From positions 1 to 49,109 of the forward strand of contig CALSBM010000016.1 in the NCBI GenBank assembly GCA_943373175.1: DNA of 49,109 bases. The letters run 5' to 3'. Positions 1 through 10,000 of this stretch are shown here, piece after piece. The position numbers and the translations under genes were made by a program. Source of the DNA: JAIXUI01 sp943373175. Its GTDB lineage: Bacteria > Bacteroidota > Bacteroidia > UBA7662 > JAIXUI01. Each line of letters starts with the position of its first letter. Position 1 is the stretch's first letter. The notes beneath the pieces were generated by a model. It was not told where the DNA came from. It saw only the letters and a program-made list of their open reading frames with translations, and searched no databases.

Positions 1-255
1 AGCATTAGCAAAAGACACATGAAAAAGCAAAATGTTTTGCAGAATATTCTCGATAAAAGAATCATAACGATAACGGTTTTATAGTCGGAAATTTAAGTGG
101 AAAATCAACTAAATCAAACAATACGCAACAGGGAATGAAAGATAAATTTAGACTTACCTCCATGAGTTAGTTAATCCTGAATAGCCTTTTATTGCTTTGC
201 GATTTCTACAAAGTTGTGCGCCTTAAATCCTTGGAAAGTATAGGATATATCTAAT

Positions 256-726
256 TCAAATCCGGAACTGCGCGAAATGATGCTCCAGGTGTTTCGCCAT
301 CAGAATGCGTGATTGATCAGCGGTTAATTCACCGAATATAACGTGGCGTCGAGCAGCGAGTACTTCATCTGATGTGGCCGCAAACTCTTGAATCAACGCT
401 TTTAGTCGTTCCAACTCAACATTAAAATCGGGATTTCCAGCAATTACATACTGCCTTGCAGTAGCACTTCCTTTTGTCATTCTATCATGTTTCATGATTT
501 CTTTGAACAGAATTCTTCCTATTAAACGAATCAGCCAGGGTGCTTTGAGTTCTTTTTTTCCGCACGATACTTCCAACACCTCTGAGCAATGTGCCAACAT
601 CTGTGAGGCGTTCATCTTTCCCCATCGGGGAAGTTGCGCTGAAGTAAGCGTATCTAATCTGTTCAGATAAGCCGAAGAAGTAGAAGGATTAAGCATTGGT
701 GACATATTCAAATCTGCGATTTTCAA
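256..726 (-). CDS. DUF1569 family protein (DinB-like fold)
   Basis: 156 residues. The sequence matches my memory of the DUF1569 family, small proteins of unknown function predicted to adopt the DinB four-helix fold. Visible landmarks are WGKMNASQMLAHCSEVLEV near the N-terminus, a central LIGRILFKEIM segment, and the C-terminal FGELTADQSRILMAKHLEHHFAQF. The spaced histidines (AHC; KHLEHH) are where DinB-type proteins bind a metal, so metal binding is possible but not shown. There is no signal peptide, so it should be cytoplasmic. It lies 26 nt downstream of the NAD(P)H-hydrate repair gene on the same strand and is probably the last gene of that transcript. Function unknown. Confidence 0.8.
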   Translation of the reverse strand: MKIADLNMSPMLNPSTSSAYLNRLDTLTSAQLPRWGKMNASQMLAHCSEVLEVSCGKKELKAPWLIRLIGRILFKEIMKHDRMTKGSATARQYVIAGNPDFNVELERLKALIQEFAATSDEVLAARRHVIFGELTADQSRILMAKHLEHHFAQFRI

Positions 727-752
727 TTTAATTGAGTGTTATGTTGAAATAG

Positions 753-2411
753 TTATTCATCGTCTTCATCATCTTCATCCTCATCAGAGTCGAACGGATC
801 AGAAAAGAAGGCCATAAAATCGTCCGTTCCTTTCCAGCTTTCTTCATCGCTTCGGCTGTATTGTTCAAGGATAAAGGGTATGCTTCTGCAAAACAGCATC
901 GCCCGTTGGGATAACGCTGGACTTCCTTCTAAGGTAAGCAGGGAATGAAGGAATACTCCATAAAGTGCTGCTTCTACCGGACTATGGTGACGTGAAAGCA
1001 GGGCAGCGATCATGCCGGTAAGAATATCGCCGGTTCCAGCGGTAGCCAGTCGATTGTTACCGCCCGAATTAAAGACCACTCGTCCATCTGGAAGTACAGT
1101 AGAAGTATAAGCACCCTTTAATACGAGCACTACCTGATGTTGGCGGGCAAAAATTCTCGCTCGTTGTAATCGTTCCCAAGAGTTCGAAGCTCTTTCTCCC
1201 CAAAGACGATCGAATTCACCGGGATGAGGGGTAATTACCGTTGATTCAGGGAATTTGAAGTTCTTATCTGATTTCAGAATTAAAGCAAGAAGGTTAAGTG
1301 CATCGGCATCTATAACACAAGGGCCTTTAATTTTTGAAAGCAACTTTATAAGTGCCTCGTGAGTTTCGGCATTAGTACCCAAACCGGGCCCAATAGCAAT
1401 CACTCCATAATCGTTAGGATCCGGAAATGAATTTAGATAATCTCCGTCGGGAGAGGGCAAAAGAACAGCCTCGGGAGCATGCGTCATGAGAGCAAATCGG
1501 GCTTCTTTTATCGTGTGCACATAAGCAAGACCAACTCCGGATTCTAATGCCGCTGCAGTTGCCAAAGTAATGGAACCGGCCATCCCGGTTTGTCCGCCTA
1601 TTAAGAGCAACTTTAGCCGATTGCCTTTGTGAATAAAGCGATCTTCTCGTCTCAACCAAAGACTATCGGCCCTAAACCAATACCAAATACTCTCGGTTTG
1701 CTGGTCGAAGTCGTGAGACATGCTCAGGCTAACCAAGCTCCATCGCGGAATATGACGTCCGGTTTCAGGAAAAAGAAGACTCAGCTTAGGCTTTTCCAGC
1801 ACCAATAACTCAGAAGCCTGAACGGATTCTTCTACCTTAAACCCCTGAGAGAAAAAAACTTCCGGATCAGCAGGCAAGCCGGACGGCAAATCAATAGAAG
1901 CAATTCGGTCGTAGGTATTGTTGATATGCTTAATCAATTCAAGAACCCGACCTTCCGGCCTGCGGTTAATGCCGTTGCCCAGCAGAGCATCGATAGCGGT
2001 TACAGCAACAGTAGGGCTTTCTTCTTCATAAGTAGGAAGCGCATCTGCCGGCATATACGTGCGTTCCGGGTCACTCACCGTCTGCCATCTTCGGTATTGT
2101 TCCCGAAAGGTGGGACTGCCCTCTTCCGGACTTTTAAACAGGATTACCGATACGTTATAGTCCTGCTCGCGCAGCAGACGAGCTAAGGCAAGCCCATCAG
2201 CACCATTATTCCCCGAGCCACAGTAGATATCGTAACGAGATGGAATATTGTCCCAGGAGCTTATTTCGTTGAACAACGCTTCAGCAGCGCGATCAACAAG
2301 TGCAACCTCGCGAATTGCTTCATAGCTCAAAGTCCAAGCGTCCCAAGCTTTGATTTGTTCAGCCTCCAGAATTCGCATCAGAGTGCCGAGCGATAGATGT
2401 TTTTTATCCAT
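753..2411 (-). CDS. nnr: Bifunctional NAD(P)H-hydrate epimerase / ADP-dependent NAD(P)H-hydrate dehydratase
   Basis: 552 residues, the usual length of the fused repair enzyme. The N-terminal half (about 1-235) is the YjeF_N epimerase domain with the nucleotide-binding stretch GSGNNGADGLALARLL; it interconverts the R and S hydrates of NADH and NADPH. The C-terminal half is the ribokinase-like dehydratase, with GGQTGMAGSITLA, AIGPGLGTN, VIDADALNLLA, TPHPGEFDRLWG and the catalytic-loop region NRLATAGTGDILTGMIAALL; it restores NAD(P)H using ADP. The start ATG at 2411 gives the family's usual N-terminus. The last 15 or so residues are almost all Asp/Glu (DSDEDEDDEDDE), an uncommon tail for this family. 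It sits between two DinB-fold genes on the same strand. Confidence 0.95.
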   Translation of the reverse strand: MDKKHLSLGTLMRILEAEQIKAWDAWTLSYEAIREVALVDRAAEALFNEISSWDNIPSRYDIYCGSGNNGADGLALARLLREQDYNVSVILFKSPEEGSPTFREQYRRWQTVSDPERTYMPADALPTYEEESPTVAVTAIDALLGNGINRRPEGRVLELIKHINNTYDRIASIDLPSGLPADPEVFFSQGFKVEESVQASELLVLEKPKLSLLFPETGRHIPRWSLVSLSMSHDFDQQTESIWYWFRADSLWLRREDRFIHKGNRLKLLLIGGQTGMAGSITLATAAALESGVGLAYVHTIKEARFALMTHAPEAVLLPSPDGDYLNSFPDPNDYGVIAIGPGLGTNAETHEALIKLLSKIKGPCVIDADALNLLALILKSDKNFKFPESTVITPHPGEFDRLWGERASNSWERLQRARIFARQHQVVLVLKGAYTSTVLPDGRVVFNSGGNNRLATAGTGDILTGMIAALLSRHHSPVEAALYGVFLHSLLTLEGSPALSQRAMLFCRSIPFILEQYSRSDEESWKGTDDFMAFFSDPFDSDEDEDDEDDE

Positions 2412-2447
2412 AAACCGAAGTCAAGGTATAAAAAAGCCTAAGCAGAT

Positions 2448-2942
2448 TTATAAAAACGGGGATTTCTTTGGAATGCTTAAGCTTTCCCAAGAATCCATTG
2501 TGAGCATTTTAGCCAGAAAAACCATCTGTCCGATGTGGTAAGGATAATGAGCTAACTGACGGTTAACAGCATCTAAAACAGTATGCTCTTCGCCTCGGAT
2601 GGTGATTACCTTATAAAAATCGTCTGGCTGCAATTGATCGAGTGCAGACAAAAACACCTTCCAGCCATCTTCCCAGAGTTCCAGCACTTGTTGTCGGTTT
2701 AACGGTTGGTCATCGAATTCGTTATCCCGCTGCCGCCATTGTTTTTCTCCATCTGTTGTGAGAAAATCAGTCCATCGGGAGCGCATGTTCCCGCTGATAT
2801 GCTTCACCAGGGTAGCCATGCTATTGGTATCGAAGTTGGACTGCCAGTTTAATCGGTCTTCCGGTGTGCGGTCCAACGCCTTATCTCCCAATGTTTTATA
2901 ATAGTGAAAACGTTTGCGAACTGAATCGATATAGTCCATCAT
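2448..2942 (-). CDS. DUF1572 / DinB-superfamily protein
   Basis: 164 residues. The pattern NTMATLVKHISGN-like (here NSMATLVKHISGNMRSRWTDFLTTDGEK), then WEDGWKVFLSAL, then VNRQLAHYPYHIGQMVFLAKML, is that of DUF1572/DinB proteins. The three DinB metal-ligand histidines are present (KHI near residue 48; AHYPYHIGQ near 140). These proteins are cytoplasmic four-helix bundles. Some DinB relatives act as metal-dependent thiol transferases, but nothing here identifies a substrate. It is the first gene of a likely minus-strand transcript with nnr (36 nt gap) and the DUF1569 gene. It is divergent from the flavin reductase, 64 nt away. Confidence 0.8.
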   Translation of the reverse strand: MMDYIDSVRKRFHYYKTLGDKALDRTPEDRLNWQSNFDTNSMATLVKHISGNMRSRWTDFLTTDGEKQWRQRDNEFDDQPLNRQQVLELWEDGWKVFLSALDQLQPDDFYKVITIRGEEHTVLDAVNRQLAHYPYHIGQMVFLAKMLTMDSWESLSIPKKSPFL

Positions 2943-2977
2943 AAGACCCTCAAAATACAGAAAAGTACACCCCTATG

Positions 2978-2996
2978 AAAGCCGGAAGGCTTTTTT
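2978..2996 (+). terminator. Terminator-like hairpin just upstream of the flavin reductase
   Basis: AAAGCC (2978-2983) and GGCTTT (2988-2993) form a 6-bp stem closed by a GGAA loop, followed by more T (2994-2996). On the plus strand this looks like a short intrinsic terminator, but it ends only 10 nt before the ATG at 3007 and lies in a divergent promoter region. It could be chance, an attenuator, or part of the 5' end of the mRNA. Confidence 0.3.
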
Positions 2997-3006
2997 ATCT
3001 TCGACC

Positions 3007-3921
3007 ATGCAAACATTCAGGTTATCCGAACTACCGCCGATGAAGGCTCAAGCCCTGTTGCAAGGGGCTGTGGCTCCTAGGCCCATTTGTTTCGCTTCTA
3101 CCGTTGATGCTCAAGGCAACGTCAACCTTTCGCCTTATAGCTTCTTCAACCTTTTTTCCAGCAATCCTCCTGTGGTTATTTTCTCACCTGCTCGGCGTGT
3201 GCGCGACAACACAACCAAGCATACCTTGCAAAATATACTCGAAGTGCCGGAAGTCTGCATCAATATGGTGAGCTACGCCATGGTAGAACAAACGTCGCTT
3301 GCGAGTACAGAATACGCTAAGGGAGTGAATGAGTTTGAGAAAGCAGGTTTTTCTATGTTGAAGTCCGAACTTATACAGCCTCCAAGGGTGGCGGAAGCTC
3401 CGGTTCAATTAGAATGCAAAGTGATGCAGGTTATCCCATTAGGTGATCAGGGCGGAGCAGGAAATCTGGTATTGGCCGAAGTGCAGTTGATGCACATTCA
3501 CCCCGGAATTCTTACTGAAAACGGGATTATTGATCCTAAAAAGATAGACTTAGTAGCTCGCTTGGGCGGTGATTGGTATAGCCGCTCCAGTTCTGGATTG
3601 TTTGAAGTGGCTAAACCACTCACAACGCTCGGCATTGGAGTAGATGCGTTGCCGGAATGGATTAAAACTCATCCTATGTTCACCGGAAACGACTTAGGAA
3701 GATTAGGCAATGTAGAGAAAAAGCCTAACCTTAGTGAGATAGAAGCCGCAGCTACCCTGCCTCAGTTGTTAGAAATCAGGGAGCGCCTGGCACCTGATCC
3801 TGAAGAAATGCTGGAAAGAATTTTAGAGCTTTGTTTATTGGCTACTAGAAACGGCAGACTCCATGAAGCATGGACTTTAATCGGCTTGTGTGAGTTGGTA
3901 AAATCAGAAAATGGCTTGTAA
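3007..3921 (+). CDS. Flavin reductase-like FMN-binding protein
   Basis: 304 residues. The first 200 or so form a flavin-reductase-like (split-barrel, flavoredoxin-type) domain: QGAVAPRPICFASTVDAQGNVNLSPYSFFNLFSSNPPVVIFSPARR is the family's FMN-binding N-terminus, and HIHPGILTENGIIDPKKIDLVARLGGDWYSRSS is its usual distal part. Members bind FMN and reduce flavins or other small substrates with NAD(P)H; the substrate cannot be read from sequence. The C-terminal 90 residues form a helical extension (PQLLEIRERLAPDPEEMLERILELCLLATRNGRLHEAWTLIGL) that is found in several Bacteroidota members. No signal peptide. A TATCTTCG element (2996-3003), close to the TAnnTTTG promoter box, lies just upstream of the start. 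Confidence 0.88.
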   Translation: MQTFRLSELPPMKAQALLQGAVAPRPICFASTVDAQGNVNLSPYSFFNLFSSNPPVVIFSPARRVRDNTTKHTLQNILEVPEVCINMVSYAMVEQTSLASTEYAKGVNEFEKAGFSMLKSELIQPPRVAEAPVQLECKVMQVIPLGDQGGAGNLVLAEVQLMHIHPGILTENGIIDPKKIDLVARLGGDWYSRSSSGLFEVAKPLTTLGIGVDALPEWIKTHPMFTGNDLGRLGNVEKKPNLSEIEAAATLPQLLEIRERLAPDPEEMLERILELCLLATRNGRLHEAWTLIGLCELVKSENGL

Positions 3922-4010
3922 CAACATAGATTCAATTCTGTTTCATATTTAACTTGAAATAATATGTAGAAGCCGGACATAGGCAGTACCTTGCAACAAA
4001 ATCCGGACTT

Positions 4011-7000
4011 ATGTTTAGAAAATACCTTTTGGTACTCTTGATGGCGACGGTTAGTTGCCTTCAACTGCAGGCACAAACCTATTGGACAGATGTCTCAATA
4101 AGCAGAACCGAGGAAAAAAGCATTCAAACCCGCAATTCAAGGGGTTTGCAATTGAATAAAACGGCATTAGAAAGCATTCTTGCGGGTGCTCCGGCAGAGA
4201 ACAACCAAGGAACCTCCGGATATCGGATAGAAATTCCATCCCCTAACGGGATATCTCAAGGATTCTTCGTTTATGAAATCAGCTTGATGGAAGCTCCTCT
4301 GGCACAACGCTTTCCAGGCATCAAAACTTACCGGGGATATAGCGCCGATGGCAAATCCAGAATGGCCATGAGCCTAACGCCACTCGGGTTACATGTGATG
4401 GTTTTTGGGCCTGAAGGTCAATGGTTCATAGACCCAATTCGTGTCCGGAATCATGGCGAGATTCATCAAAGTTATTACAGAAAGAATTTTATTCCGGATC
4501 CGGCAAAGCGTGCCCAACAACACTGTGGCTTCGACTACCGGATGAATCCAAATTACGACCAAAAAATTGCGCCCCAAACTCCCGCCCTTCCTTCTACTTC
4601 AGGTGCGAGAGTGCTAAACGGCGGAACTCGTAAAACTTACCGCATTGCCATAGCAGCCACAGGAGAATACACAGCTTTCTTCGGAGGAACGGTTGTTTTA
4701 GGACAAGCCGCAATTGTCGCCACTATCAATCGGGTATCCGCTGTTTACGAAGGGGAACTCGCCATTCGATTAAATTTGGTAGCCAATAATAGCTTGCTTG
4801 TTTACACCAACAGTACTACTGACCCCTTCAATAACAATGACGCAACGGTACTGATAGGTCAAAGCCAAAGTACCATTACAACAACTATTGGAACAACCAA
4901 CTATGATATTGGACATACGTTCAGTACGGGAGCTGGCGGATTAGCCGGTTTGGGAGTTGCTTGCAACAGTACCCAAAAAGGACGTGGCGTTACAGGCTCA
5001 CCTGCGCCGGTTGGAGACCCTTACGACATTGACTATGTAGCACATGAAGTTGGACATCAATTTGGTGCTAATCACACTTTTAACGGAAACCAAGTTAGTT
5101 GTGCAGGAGGAAACAGAAATGCATCGACTGCTTATGAACCGGGCTCGGGCACAACGATTATGGCTTATGCCGGAATTTGTGGCACCGACGACCTTGCAAG
5201 TAACAGTGACCCTTATTTTCATTTAGCATCGCTTCAGGAAATTTATACTTACACCACTACCGGTACGGGGAGTTCATGTCCTGCTACAGCTTCTACCGGA
5301 AATACACCTCCTAACTTTGTAATTACTCATTTTCAAACCCACACCATTCCTCCTTCTACACCCTTTGAGTTGGTTGGAAGAGCCGCGGATCTTAATAATG
5401 ACGCTCTTACTTATTGTTGGGAACAGTATGATTTGGGGGCAACAGGTTCACCGACTGCTCCTTCAGGGACGATGCCTCATTTCCGTTCCTTAAGCCCTAC
5501 TAGTAATCCGGTTCGTAGTTTCCCAAAACTTACCGATGTATTAGCAAATAGTACAAGCCTTGGCGAAGTAATGGTGAATTATAACCGATCACTAAGATTC
5601 AGGCTAACTGTTCGTGACAATCGGGCAAATGGTGGAGGCATCGTATTTATGGACAGTAATCTTACCGTTACTGTTTCAACAGGAAGTTCGGCATTCTCTA
5701 TTTCCAACCTCAATACTGCTACCAGCCTTCAGGTTGGAAACTCGTTTAACCTTACTTGGAATGCAGGAAATACTGCAAGTGCTCCCTACAATGCAACCAA
5801 TGTAATGGTGCTGCTCTCTACGGACGGCGGAATTACCTTCCCGGATACTATCCTTACCTCTACTCCGAATGACGGCAGTCAGAATATTACCATTCCCAAT
5901 AAGATTACGACTGTAGCACGGATAAAAGTAAAAGCAGTTGGCAATGTATTCTATGATATCAACAATTCGAATTTCACCATTTCTGCTGCTGTTGCGAATA
6001 CCCTTACAACAGGCACAGTTCCGGCAACGATTTGTGCAGGCACTAGTTTTAACTTAGCTTTTAATGCTACTGGTACTTTCAACGCGAACAATGTATTTAC
6101 AGCACAACTGTCTAATGGAACAGGAAGTTTTACTACACCTGTAACCATTGGAACTTTGACGGGCACATCTTCAGGAAATATTTCTGTCACTATTCCCTCC
6201 GGCACTGTGGTAGGTACAGGTTACCGCATCAGGGTTGTTTCATCTAATCCAAGTCTTATAGGTATTGACAATGGAAGCAATATTAGCATCAACAACCAAA
6301 CACCAACACCACTTCCCTTCACTCAAAACTTCAATGCACTTAGTTCAGGGATAATTCCGGCAGGCTGGAATGCTGAAATTTCAGACCCCACCTCTGATTT
6401 TTCTGTGAATGGAGCTACTGCTGTAAACCATGGAGCAGGTAATACACCGGGATTTGCCGGAAATTTATGGTCAAGCAATACTTCAATAATGGCCACTTTG
6501 CCTGCTGTTGGATTAATCACGACAAGCAGCCGATTTTCATTCGATTATAGGGTGGTAAACTGGGGATCTTACCCAAATAATGCAACACTCTTAAGCAACA
6601 ACGATAGTTTATTGTTGGAAGCCTCACCTGATTGCGGCATCACCTGGGTACCTGTTTACTTAATTAATGGTGCCACCCATACCAGCAACCTCAATTTCCA
6701 AAGTATCAATGTCAACCTTAACATTTCAGGCTTACCCGGAAATAACGTACAATTCCGCTTCCGTGGGGTTTGGGCAACAGGCGACTACTGGTGGGATATT
6801 GATAATATCAGCATTGTTAATGTACCATTGTTGCTATCTTCCGTTAGTCCAACCGGAACCTTATGTACTGGTGCCAGCATAACAGCCAATTTCGCAACTG
6901 GGATTACGTTCAATACTGGCAACGTATTTCGACTTGAGCTAAGTGATGCAACCGGATCATTCAGCTCACCGGTAATCCTTAGTTCACAAGCCGGAACTAC

Positions 7001-10000
7001 CCTTTCTACGCTTACGGGAGTAATTCCTATGGTAACTACCACAGGTTTAGGATACCGGGTTAGAATAAGCAGTACTAACCCTTCTTCGGTTTCTGATTCA
7101 AGCACAACACTTACTATTGTAAATAGAAGTGTAATAAATCTCCCATTAAGTGAGGACTTTAATACTGTTGCACAGGGCGCTTTACCTGTTGGCTGGGAAG
7201 CTGAAGCCAACTCTGTTTATGATTTCAGAGTTGATGGAAATCCTGCTTTTGCTCATGGAGTTGGAGGGACCAGAGGAATGGCGGGAAATTTATGGAGTGT
7301 CAACTCAACAGTGTCGCTTACACTTCCCCAACTTGGCCCAATCTATCCCGGTTCTAAAATCAGTTTCGATTACCGATTAGTTAATTTCTCAGGATATACC
7401 ACTACCCAAGTAGCTGCCGCATTAAGCCCAACCGACACACTTGCAATAGAAGTATCTACCGACTGTGCGTTAACGTGGACTCGCATTTCTTCCATTACTC
7501 AGGCCAACCACAATACAACGCTCAGCTTCATCAATAAATCCGTGAGTTTAGATGCGTATGCGGGGCAAAATATTCTTGTCAGATTTTTCGGAAAATGGGG
7601 CGCAGGCGATTACTGGTGGGACCTTGACAATGTTTCAGTTACTGATGGTGGGCCTATTGTAATTGACACTGTTTTAACCAAAACTAACTGGTGTCCAGGT
7701 CAAAGTGTAAGTGTTAATTACACCCTCCCCGGCACCTTCCCTTCATCTAATGTTTTGTCCTTAGAACTCAGTGACCGGTTAGGAAGTTTTACTGGAGCAA
7801 CAGTAATAGCCACAGCCAATGGCATGGGCACCGGTACGCTAACCGGCACACTTCCAAACGGATTATCGAATGGCTACCAGTATCAGATGCGTGTTGTAGC
7901 CAGTTTCCTAAACATGACAGGAACAACCTACAGCAAATCGTTTATTCTGCATCCTACTTTTAACGGAACCGTTTCGCAGACTCCCACTACTACAACGGCT
8001 TGCTCCGGTCAAACCATCGGTTTCACCGCCTCATCCAATTTCTCTACAGCTAATGTCCCGGGGGTTAGCTATTTCCCTTATGCTCCAAATAAAGGCGACA
8101 GTATTGTAATCTATTATTCTAACCCTACTGCAACTTCGGCGATTTTACATTGGGCAGTCAACGGCTGGACAGGGCCAGATCCGGCTTATATCCCAGCGGG
8201 CTCTTCTACGATCCAGCATCCTGCCGTACGCACCAATATGACTGCGTTAGGCGGTGGCCGCTTTAGGATAGCAATTGGTCCTTTTAATAATGCATCTCAG
8301 ATAGTAAACGTAATGGACTTTACCGTTAATTACTTTCAGGGTAGCACCGGATTCTGGGACAACAATAATTCCTTGGATTATCATATCGAAGTTAGCAGCC
8401 TAAGCACTTCTTCCTTCGCTTATCAGTGGAAACTGAATAACAACTCTGTTGGAAATGGAAGCAATACTTATTCAAGCAGCTCATTGGTTAATAATGATAG
8501 TGTTTGGGTATTGGCAACGCTCAGCAACGTTTGTAAAAGTGTTGATTCACTGGTTTCTAATAAAACGAAACTTACCATTAATCCCAATCTGACCCCTTCG
8601 GTTAGTATTAGCGGAAGTTCAACGACCTTCTGTTTTGGCACTTTAGTCACTTTCACCGCAACGCCAACAAACGGTGGCCCATCACCTTCCTACCAATGGC
8701 GGGTAAATGGCAATCCTGTTGGAACCAATAGCGCAACATTTTCAACTAGCACCTTATCCAATAGCGACGTTGTTAGCCTTGTTATGACAGCCAATAATGC
8801 TTGTCAGACAACTGCTTCCGCAACAAGTAATAATGTAACGGTAACGGTTAATCCAAATCTTACCCCAACTGTAAGTATCTCCACTGCAAACACTACCTTA
8901 TGTTCAGGAGTAAATGCCACTTTCAACGCGAGCCTGACTAATGGAGGCCTAAATCCAGTGTTTCAATGGAAGTTGAATGGGAATAATGTTGGAAGCAACA
9001 GCAATTCGTACAGTAACAACGCACTAAGCAATGGTGATGTAGTTAGCTTGGTGGTCACCGCGAACAATACGTGTCAGACCACCGCAACCGCTAATTCTAA
9101 CTCACTCACCATGACCATCAATCCAACGTTGGTCCCATCAGTTAGTGTTGTTGCCTCTTCTAGTACTATCTGTACCGGAACTAACGTCACTTTTACAGCT
9201 ACAACAACGAATGGAGGTTCAACTCCTGCCTATCAGTGGAAACTGAATGGGAATAATGTTGGAAGCAACAGCGCAACCTATTCCAACAATAGCCTTAGCA
9301 ATGGCGACATAGTTAGAGTAGTAATGACCTCTGCTAACACTTGTCAGACTACTCCTACTTCAAATAGCAATGCTGTTACGATGGTCGTAAATCCGTTTGT
9401 AACTCCGGATGTCACCATTGCAGCCAGCGCAAACCCTATCTGTTCCGGCTCTAACGTAACCTTCACCGCTACTCCTGTTAATGGTGGAAGCATTCCTGCC
9501 TATCAATGGCTTCGCAATGGAAACCCGGTTGGAAGTAATGCGGCAACCTACAGCAGCAGCACACTTTCCTCTGGCGATGTGATTAAGGTTATCTTAACGG
9601 CAAACAACTCCTGCCAGACCCGTTCTATCGACACGTCCAACCTCATTACCATAAGTGTTCAGTCAGCTTTAGTGCCTTCTGTTAGTATTGCTACCGCCAA
9701 TACAACGATTTGCTCCGGAACCTCGGCTACTTTTACTGCTACTCCAGTTAACGGAGGGGCTAGCCCTTCTTACCAATGGCGATTAAATGGAAATCCGGTT
9801 GGAAGTAACTCAGCCACGTATAGCAACAGTTCACTGGCTAATGGCGATGTTGTAAGCTTAGTGATGACTTCCAACAATACCTGCCAAACTACCAATACTT
9901 CCACAAGTAACTCGCTGAATATGAACATCATTACGACGCTGGTTCCTTCAGTAAGCGTAGCGGCATCTTCCAGTACTATTTGTTCCGGAACTAACGTCAC

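Noticed and set aside
1..255. A 33-codon minus-strand frame near the left edge
   Set aside because: No recognisable protein, promoter or ribosome-binding signal. I treat bases 1-255 as without a supported gene.
6785..7210. Minus-strand open frames inside the giant adhesin (also near 10469-10810 and 12558-12857)
   Set aside because: They are shadows of the repeat-rich coding sequence, with low-complexity translations that repeat with the array.
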